From an uncultured Porphyromonadaceae bacterium (GTDB lineage: Bacteria; Bacteroidota; Bacteroidia; Bacteroidales; Muribaculaceae): a stretch of 11,414 nt of DNA. This document shows, piece after piece, positions 6,251 through 11,414 of this stretch (position 1 is its first letter; the number at the start of each line of letters is the position of its first letter). The position numbers and the translations under genes were made by a program. Below the pieces are notes generated by a model. The model had not been told where the DNA came from. It ran no database searches and worked only from the letters and a program-made list of their open reading frames with translations. Where the stretch lies: the NCBI GenBank assembly GCA_900550025.1, contig URQP01000086.1, forward strand, positions 1 to 11,414. The letters run 5' to 3'.

Positions 6251-6682
6251 ATGACACCTGCAAAAAGAAACCAAGAATGGTTGCCGAGCATCTTCAACGA
6301 TTTCCTCGACAACAACTGGATGCTGAAAGCCAATGCGACAGCACCAGCAATCAATGTGATTGAGAATGAGAAAAACTACACAGTGGAAATCGCCGCTCCC
6401 GGCATGACAAAAGAGGATTTCAAAGTCACAATCGACAAAGACAACAATCTGTCAATCGAAATGGAAAAGAAAAACGAGACAAAAGAAGAAAGCAAGGATA
6501 AGAAAAAATATCTGCGCCGGGAATTCTCTTACTCAAAATTCGAGCAATCAATTTTGCTTCCAGAAAATGTAGACAAGGACAAAATATCCGCAAAAATGGA
6601 TAATGGTGTGCTGTCAATCGAAATTCCTAAAACAAAAGGAAACGATACTGACAAACAAAAGAGAACGATAGAAGTAAAGTAG
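6251..6682 (+). CDS. Small heat-shock protein, Hsp20/alpha-crystallin family
   Basis: ATP-independent holdase chaperone that keeps unfolding proteins soluble, acting in the cytoplasm as an oligomer. The 143 residues show a short N-terminal arm (1-30) starting with an LPSIFNDFLD-type motif, the alpha-crystallin domain at about 32-127 (PAINVIENEKNYTVEIAAPG, then KEDFKVTI, a lysine/glutamate-rich loop at 72-87, YLRREFSYSKFEQSILLP), the family signature AKMDNGVL at 114-121 followed by SIEIPK, and a C-terminal I-x-V motif (Ile140-Val142) used for oligomer contacts. It lies 123 nt after the ferritin-like gene and 83 nt before pfkA, all on one strand. I see no CIRCE or other known heat-shock operator upstream. 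Confidence 0.96.
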   Translation: MTPAKRNQEWLPSIFNDFLDNNWMLKANATAPAINVIENEKNYTVEIAAPGMTKEDFKVTIDKDNNLSIEMEKKNETKEESKDKKKYLRREFSYSKFEQSILLPENVDKDKISAKMDNGVLSIEIPKTKGNDTDKQKRTIEVK

Positions 6683-6697
6683 CAATATGTTTTAAGA

Positions 6698-6731
6698 ATA
6701 TGCCGGGAATAATTTCCCATTTCCGGCATAT
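6698..6731 (+). terminator. Hairpin between hsp20 and pfkA
   Basis: ATATGCCGG (6698-6706) pairs with CCGGCATAT (6723-6731), 9 perfect base pairs. An alternative inner pairing GGGAA/TTCCC (6705-6709, 6712-6716) is also possible. No T tract follows (CCTTAATTAA), so it is either a weak terminator or an intercistronic mRNA-stabilising structure. Confidence 0.5.
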
Positions 6732-6765
6732 CCTTAATTAAATATACACAAAACAAGGACACAAA

Positions 6766-7746
6766 ATGGAAGAGAAATATATAGGAATTCTTTGCTCCGG
6801 AGGCGATGCTCCCGGAATGAACGCAGCAATACGCGCCGTGACAAGAAGCGCAATTTGCAACGGATTCAAAGTCAAAGGAATTTATAGAGGCTATGAAGGA
6901 TTGATTGCGGGAGAAGTCAAAGAATTAACGACTGAGACTGTCAGCAATACCATACAGAGGGGCGGGACAATATTGAAAACCGCACGCTCTAAAGACTTTA
7001 TGACAGAAGCCGGAAGGAAGAAAGCATATAAGACACTCAAAAAAGAGAATATCTCGACATTGATAATCATAGGAGGGGACGGGTCATTATCTGGCGCACG
7101 TACTTTCGCTAACGAATACAATGACATCGTGTGCATCGGCCTGCCCGGCACCATCGATAATGACCTGTATGGGACTGATTCTACAATAGGCTATGACACC
7201 GCACTGAACACAATCGTAGAATGCGTAGACAAGATACGCGATACAGCCACTTCTCACGACCGCATCTTTTTCGTTGAAGTAATGGGACGCGATGCCGGAT
7301 TCCTTGCACAAAACAGCGCAATCGCTGCAGGAGCAGAAGCGGCGATAATACCTGAAGACAGGACAGATGCCGACCAATTGGAGCAATTCATAAGCAGAGG
7401 CTTCAGAAAGACAAAAAACAGCAGCATAGTCATTGTTTCTGAAAGCCAGAAAAATGGAGGCGCAATGCACTATGCTGAACGCGTAAAAAAGGAATATCCT
7501 CAATATGAAGTCAGGGTCTCTATTTTAGGACATTTGCAACGTGGAGGCTCGCCAAGCGCATTCGACAGGATTTTGGCGAGCAGACTTGGCGTCGGCGCCA
7601 TTCAGGCTTTATTAGAAGGGCAACGGAATGTGCTCATCGGAATACATAATGACGATATTGTGTATATCCCCTTCGTAGAAGCCATAAAAGATGACAAACC
7701 GCTTGATAAAAGCCTCATAAGAGTGCTTAACGAACTATCCATATAA
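6766..7746 (+). CDS. pfkA: ATP-dependent 6-phosphofructokinase
   Basis: Phosphorylates fructose 6-phosphate to fructose 1,6-bisphosphate, the committed step of glycolysis, as a cytoplasmic tetramer. The 326 residues match the E. coli PfkA type (320). Motifs: [11 protein letters not shown] (10-20) binding ATP, RGGT (65-68), GGDGS (103-107), PGTIDND (127-133) with catalytic Asp131, MGRDAG (173-178), and [13 protein letters not shown] in the C-terminal substrate site. Gly in GGDGS and PGTIDND, instead of Asp and Lys, marks the ATP-using rather than pyrophosphate-using form. AAGGA at 6755-6759 lies 6 nt before the ATG. The 3' end overlaps the convergent lipoprotein gene by 12 bp. Confidence 0.97.
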   Translation: MEEKYIGILCSGGDAPGMNAAIRAVTRSAICNGFKVKGIYRGYEGLIAGEVKELTTETVSNTIQRGGTILKTARSKDFMTEAGRKKAYKTLKKENISTLIIIGGDGSLSGARTFANEYNDIVCIGLPGTIDNDLYGTDSTIGYDTALNTIVECVDKIRDTATSHDRIFFVEVMGRDAGFLAQNSAIAAGAEAAIIPEDRTDADQLEQFISRGFRKTKNSSIVIVSESQKNGGAMHYAERVKKEYPQYEVRVSILGHLQRGGSPSAFDRILASRLGVGAIQALLEGQRNVLIGIHNDDIVYIPFVEAIKDDKPLDKSLIRVLNELSI

Positions 7747-8790
7747 GTATGATACATAATATATACAGTGTATCGGTATGGATGACAAACCCATATCCGT
7801 GACTTCAAATTCGTGTATTTCCACGATGCGGCCATTGTCATCCAATGCGTATATATACATATACCGCACTCCATTCACATCGATTGACGAAGGCATCAAA
7901 ACAGACGCTTCACCCAAAAACTCTCTCTGCAACATCGGCATCACGCCGGCGAGAGAAATCCTGCCGTTTCCAACCAATCCATACACCAGCATCATATCCA
8001 AATAAAAGTTGCCGGACATAGGGATACTTGAATCTGACGATATTGCCACTGTATTTTCATTGCCGCAAATTGAGGAAATATTACCGTCATTCCATATTAT
8101 ATCATAACCACAGAATGACTGCAAATAGCCGCCAACAAACGAAACGCCCCAATCGCCACCTTCCACAAGCCCGTCAGACGACAAATTAAACTTCTTGTCC
8201 CACGTGCCATAATCAAACGATACATATTTGCCACCTGAATCATAATACACACCTATGGAATGCCTTTCTCCGTCATTATCCACTTCGGCTGAAATGAGCC
8301 GTAAATCATCATCATATTCAAATTCCACGAGAGACAATCCAGCCGGCACATTGCCAGATGCATAATTCTCCACCTTTACAGACCGTATCAAATCCAACCC
8401 GCCTTCCGGTATTATCACAGGCTCCACTTCTTTTGCCTCCTGCCTTATGGTATAGACTATCTGACTATTGCTACATTTCACCACGATGTCCGCCTCTCGT
8501 GGAAATTCCGCGAGATTCTGCTCTACTGTAGCGTATAAAACATATTTACCGGCCTCGCCCATAGCAGGAGCGACATCAATCCAATTTTCGTCGGATGATT
8601 CATAATCGACATATACATACCAATTACCGGAAGCCTCGAACTGTATAACATCAAGGGTACAAAAATCTGATGATATTTCATATATGCCACCTTCTCCTGA
8701 CAAGAATCCGGGCAATACGGTTTTCCCATCATCATCACACGAAACAGCGATTAAAAGGAATGGCAACAGATAAATAAGGTAATTTCTCAT
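7735..8790 (-). CDS. BACON-domain-like lipoprotein
   Basis: A 351-residue protein starting at the ATG 8790-8788. A TTG 24 nt further upstream is in frame but lies in the predicted promoter, so I reject it. The signal [18 protein letters not shown] puts the lipidated Cys at 18, followed by DDD, so envelope attachment and perhaps surface exposure are expected. Residues about 35-119 look like a BACON domain: GNWYVYV (55-61), NWIDVAP (69-75), the MGEAGKY turn (78-83), a conserved N92, R98 and the closing Q117; BACON modules are thought to bind carbohydrate or mucin. The rest (130-351) is beta-rich with YDDDLRLIS and [10 protein letters not shown] strands of the kind seen in DUF4595-like Bacteroidales lipoproteins (tentative). 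It stands alone, between the ftsH terminator and pfkA. Confidence 0.8.
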   Translation of the reverse strand: MRNYLIYLLPFLLIAVSCDDDGKTVLPGFLSGEGGIYEISSDFCTLDVIQFEASGNWYVYVDYESSDENWIDVAPAMGEAGKYVLYATVEQNLAEFPREADIVVKCSNSQIVYTIRQEAKEVEPVIIPEGGLDLIRSVKVENYASGNVPAGLSLVEFEYDDDLRLISAEVDNDGERHSIGVYYDSGGKYVSFDYGTWDKKFNLSSDGLVEGGDWGVSFVGGYLQSFCGYDIIWNDGNISSICGNENTVAISSDSSIPMSGNFYLDMMLVYGLVGNGRISLAGVMPMLQREFLGEASVLMPSSIDVNGVRYMYIYALDDNGRIVEIHEFEVTDMGLSSIPIHCIYYVSYLYG

Positions 8791-8811
8791 ATGACAGAAT
8801 TTCCATTTGTC

Positions 8812-8819
8812 CAAAGATA
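8812..8819 (-). promoter_or_regulatory. -7 element of the BACON lipoprotein gene
   Basis: Read on the minus strand this is TATCTTTG, an exact TAnnTTTG match, 21 nt before the ATG at 8790. Transcription would begin near 8805, leaving a leader of about 15 nt. A TTTG at 8835-8832 is too close to be a standard -33 box. Confidence 0.6.
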
Positions 8820-8830
8820 CTGATTAATTT

Positions 8831-8865
8831 TCAAAATAAAAGGGCGCATCTTTCCGACACGCCCC
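8831..8865 (-). terminator. Rho-independent terminator of the rsfS-ftsH unit
   Basis: On the minus strand GGGCG (8864-8860) pairs with CGCCC (8846-8842), with extra TC/GA pairs inside the loop, followed by TTTTATTTT. It lies 13 nt after the ftsH stop, and the next promoter starts right behind it. Confidence 0.85.
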
Positions 8866-8877
8866 ATATTTTCAATT

Positions 8878-10923
8878 TTATTTCTGCAAATCTTCAGGAA
8901 TCGGAGGAGGCACAACCGCCCCGCTTTCAGATTCGGGCTGTTCCTTTTTCTTTTCAGCTTCTTCCTCCTCACGTTTCTTTTCCAATTCCTCATTGACACG
9001 GATAATCTCTTCCGTACGCGACGACCATTGCCGTTTACCGAAAATCTTCTCGACATCTTCCGTATAAATGACCTCGCGTTCGAGCAACAATGATTTAAGC
9101 TGATGATGGCCCTCGGCATGTTCACGCAGCAATGCCTTCGCACGGTCATATTGCTCCGCTATTATCCTCGAAACTTCCTTGTCAATCACCTGCGCACGGT
9201 CTTCGCTATACGGCTTCGAGAAACCGTAATCCTGACCAGTCGAGTCATAATAACATACATTAGGCAACGCCTTGCTCATACCGAAATAAGCCACCATAGA
9301 ATAAGCCTGCTTCGTAACACGCTCCAAATCATTGGCAGCTCCAGTTGAGATATGTCCGATGAATAATTCTTCCGCCGCACGTCCGCCGAGAGTAGCGCAC
9401 ATTTCATCAAGAATGGCCTGCTCCGGAGTAATCTGACGCTCTTCAGGCAGATACCAAGCAGCGCCAAGAGCCTTGCCACGCGGCACAATAGTAACCTTTA
9501 TCAGCGGATTTGCATATTTCAAGAACCAACTTATAGTGGCATGTCCGGCCTCATGGATGGCAATCGACTCACGTTCTTCCTCCGTAGTGACTTTCGAGCG
9601 TTTTTCCAAACCTCCGACAATACGGTCGACAGCATCCATAAAATCCTGCTTCTCGACAGCAGCCTTATTTCTCCGTGCAGCAATCAAAGCCGCCTCGTTG
9701 CATACATTTGCAATATCAGCGCCGGAGAATCCCGGTGTCTGCCGGGCAAGCAAATCGACATCAACTGTACTGTCAATCTTCACATTGCGCAAATGCACAA
9801 GGAAAATCTCGCGGCGGTCGTTCAAATCAGGAAGATCCACATAAATCTGGCGGTCAAAACGCCCGGCACGAAGCAATGCCTTGTCGAGAATATCGGCACG
9901 GTTAGTCGCGGCAAGGACAATGATACCGCTATTAGTACCGAAACCGTCCATCTCGGTAAGCAACTGGTTCAACGTATTCTCACGCTCGTCGTTCGCACCC
10001 ATGTTCGGATTACGCCCGCGCGCGCGCCCTACCGCATCAATCTCGTCTATGAATATGATACACGGAGCTTTCTCTTTCGCTTTTCTGAACAAATCACGCA
10101 CACGCGAAGCACCTACCCCGACAAACATCTCAACGAAATCAGAGCCCGAAAGCGAGAAAAACGGAACATTCGCCTCTCCAGCAACGGCCTTCGCAAGCAA
10201 AGTCTTACCTGTTCCCGGAGGGCCGACAAGCAAAGCACCTTTAGGAATTTTTCCGCCAAGGTCAGTATAACGTTTAGGATTCTTTAAGAACTCCACGATT
10301 TCCTCTATCTCGGTCTTTGCTTCATGCAGTCCGGCAACATCCTTAAACGTCACATTCGTACCGTTTTCCTTATCGAAAAGCTGAGCTTTCGACTTACCCA
10401 CATTGAACACTCCGCCGCCTCCGCCATCGCCGCCACGCGACATACGGCGCATAATGATGAACCAGAATACAATCAACAGCAGAATAGGCCCGAACGACCA
10501 AAGGAATCCTGTTATATTGCTCGACTGCTCATAAGTCACGTCTCCATTGAATACCCCTTGAGCTTTCCACTGGTCGATTTTCTCATCCACATTGGAAGGA
10601 GCCATGACAGATATTTTCACTTTCTTAGAAGCACCTTTAGACGGGACATCTTTAAAAATAGCTCCAGCCAAAGAATCTGTCATATAGGCGTTAATGCGTC
10701 CTTCTTGCGGATAAACGACAATCTTCGTTATCCCTTTTGTCTGGACATATTTCTCAAAATCCGACCACCCTATATTTTTTTCCAATCCAGAATTCTGGTA
10801 ATAGAACAATCCGACCAAGGCAAGCCCTATGAGAGCATACATCCAGAAAATATTGAAAAACCGGAATCCTATCCCTTTGTTATTGTTTTTCCTATTCTTA
10901 TTATTACCACCTATGTTATCCAT
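8878..10923 (-). CDS. ftsH: ATP-dependent zinc metalloprotease FtsH
   Basis: Membrane-anchored AAA+ protease that extracts and degrades membrane and regulatory proteins, working as a hexamer with its catalytic part in the cytoplasm. The 681 residues comprise: membrane helix 1 at about 24-42; a periplasmic domain to about 138; helix 2 at 139-158; a glycine-rich linker (164-171); the AAA module with Walker A GPPGTGKT (234-241), pore loop MFVGVGAS (266-273), Walker B IIFIDEID (289-296) and arginine fingers in LLRAGRFDR (350-358); then the peptidase with zinc motif HEAGH (457-461) and the third ligand Asp532 in TGAANDLER. The last 45 residues are Glu/Lys-rich and end in a proline-rich tail, longer than in E. 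coli and common in Bacteroidota. The start is 17 nt after the rsfS stop. Confidence 0.98.
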   Translation of the reverse strand: MDNIGGNNKNRKNNNKGIGFRFFNIFWMYALIGLALVGLFYYQNSGLEKNIGWSDFEKYVQTKGITKIVVYPQEGRINAYMTDSLAGAIFKDVPSKGASKKVKISVMAPSNVDEKIDQWKAQGVFNGDVTYEQSSNITGFLWSFGPILLLIVFWFIIMRRMSRGGDGGGGGVFNVGKSKAQLFDKENGTNVTFKDVAGLHEAKTEIEEIVEFLKNPKRYTDLGGKIPKGALLVGPPGTGKTLLAKAVAGEANVPFFSLSGSDFVEMFVGVGASRVRDLFRKAKEKAPCIIFIDEIDAVGRARGRNPNMGANDERENTLNQLLTEMDGFGTNSGIIVLAATNRADILDKALLRAGRFDRQIYVDLPDLNDRREIFLVHLRNVKIDSTVDVDLLARQTPGFSGADIANVCNEAALIAARRNKAAVEKQDFMDAVDRIVGGLEKRSKVTTEEERESIAIHEAGHATISWFLKYANPLIKVTIVPRGKALGAAWYLPEERQITPEQAILDEMCATLGGRAAEELFIGHISTGAANDLERVTKQAYSMVAYFGMSKALPNVCYYDSTGQDYGFSKPYSEDRAQVIDKEVSRIIAEQYDRAKALLREHAEGHHQLKSLLLEREVIYTEDVEKIFGKRQWSSRTEEIIRVNEELEKKREEEEAEKKKEQPESESGAVVPPPIPEDLQK

Positions 10924-10940
10924 ATATATGAATGTATATT

Positions 10941-11297
10941 TTAGTCCAAATCAGGGATTTCCGTTATCTTGGCATCATTCCATAATTGCTCAAGATTATA
11001 GTATTCCCTAAAATCAGGCAAGAATACATGCACATAGATATTCCCATAATCAATCACAATCCATTGCGAATTGCGGTAGCCGTCATAATTGAAAGGCTTC
11101 ACACCTGTTTTCTTCTGCACATATTCACGTACCGAATCGGCAATCGCCGCAACCTGCATAGTCGATGAACCTTGGCAAATGAGAAAATGCTCCGTTGAGA
11201 CGTGCTCCAATTCGCTCAAATCCACATGCGTTATCTTCTTACCTTTACGTTCTTGTATACCTTCAATAATCGCTTTTAATAATTCCTCGTTACTCAT
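10941..11297 (-). CDS. rsfS: Ribosomal silencing factor RsfS
   Basis: Binds ribosomal protein uL14 on the large subunit and blocks subunit joining, lowering translation under starvation. The 118 residues (from the ATG at 11297; an in-frame TTG directly before it is less likely) carry the family's conserved blocks: VDLSELEHVSTEHFLICQG (25-43), SVREYV (55-60), and the core DYGNIYVHVFLPDFREYY (83-100) followed by LEQLW (102-106), with Trp79 before it. It is the first gene of a two-gene unit with ftsH. Confidence 0.96.
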   Translation of the reverse strand: MSNEELLKAIIEGIQERKGKKITHVDLSELEHVSTEHFLICQGSSTMQVAAIADSVREYVQKKTGVKPFNYDGYRNSQWIVIDYGNIYVHVFLPDFREYYNLEQLWNDAKITEIPDLD

Positions 11298-11313
11298 CAA
11301 TTAAAATATAAAT

Positions 11314-11327
11314 TTTGTGCGCACAAA
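11314..11327. repeat. Perfect 14-bp palindrome overlapping the rsfS promoter
   Basis: TTTGTGCGCACAAA equals its own reverse complement. It covers the end of the -7 element and the expected transcription start (about 11317), a classic repressor-operator position, or a chance result of the TTTG box. Confidence 0.5.
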
Positions 11328-11331
11328 GATA
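11324..11331 (-). promoter_or_regulatory. -7 element of rsfS-ftsH
   Basis: On the minus strand TATCTTTG matches TAnnTTTG exactly, 26 nt before the rsfS ATG. No TTTG is present at the normal -33 spacing. Its last four bases belong to a perfect palindrome (11314-11327). Confidence 0.6.
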
Positions 11332-11414
11332 ATACAATTTGTTTTATTTATAATAACAATCAAAAGGCTATGATTGCTTAGCACAGACTATGTTAAAATA
11401 AACAAAAGTGGCCG
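11332..11414. other. Non-coding edge region
   Basis: No ORF is supported. It contains CAATCA 11357-11362/TGATTG 11371-11376 with an 8-nt loop; on the minus strand it is followed by TTATTATAAAT, so it may be a weak terminator for a gene beyond the right edge. Confidence 0.3.

Noticed and set aside
6073..6363. A 96-codon frame bridging the ferritin-like gene and hsp20
   Set aside because: It overlaps both real genes in another frame, and its product is low-complexity and basic without family features.
7751..7774. Inverted repeat GATACA/TGTATC just past pfkA as a terminator
   Set aside because: Only 6 bp, a 12-nt A/T loop and no T tract. It lies in the lipoprotein coding region and is probably chance.
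8788..8814. Upstream TTG start for the lipoprotein (8814)
   Set aside because: It overlaps the -7 box and would bury the signal peptide behind eight extra residues. ATG at 8790 gives a normal lipoprotein signal.
9541..10287. A 248-codon open frame on the plus strand inside ftsH
   Set aside because: It is antisense to the conserved AAA module, with no promoter, ribosome-binding site or known family.
1..11414. Mobile element, CRISPR array, phage or defence system
   Set aside because: No transposase, integrase, repeat-spacer array, terminal repeats or nuclease/toxin genes were found on either strand.

Overview
The window looks like a chromosomal segment of a Bacteroidota bacterium, most likely order Bacteroidales. 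The evidence is: promoters of the TTTG-N19-TAnnTTTG kind (an exact copy at 5126-5156, and -7 elements of this type before several other genes), DUF4270-type and BACON-domain lipoproteins, FtsH with a long charged tail, and a panC-panD pair divergent from a short starch-synthase-like gene. A Muribaculaceae-like gut commensal is plausible, but this is inference.

Layout. 1-2457 is a minus-strand cluster panC-panD-ffh (ffh runs off the left edge): pantothenate synthesis plus the SRP GTPase. 2667-4887 is a divergent plus-strand pair: a half-length GT5 starch-synthase-like protein, then a DUF4270 lipoprotein. 4941-5013 is tRNA-Thr(CGU) with its own -7 element and a terminator. 5045-5644 has no protein gene. 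It carries the best promoter of the window, a strongly structured stretch that I read as a non-coding RNA of about 240 nt, further hairpins, and an operator-like set of alternating ATGACA/TGTCAT repeats. 5645-7746 is a plus-strand run: a ferritin-fold protein that has lost most ferroxidase ligands, a small heat-shock protein (Hsp20), and ATP-dependent 6-phosphofructokinase. 7735-8790 (minus) is a BACON-type lipoprotein whose end overlaps the end of pfkA. 8878-11297 (minus) is rsfS-ftsH with a terminator behind ftsH.

Most genes are ordinary housekeeping. The parts that deserve a second look are the 5162-5400 RNA candidate, the degenerate ferritin with the repeat cluster upstream, the catalytically reduced GT5 protein, and a 14-bp perfect palindrome overlapping the rsfS promoter. 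I see no insertion sequence, CRISPR array, phage gene or defence system.
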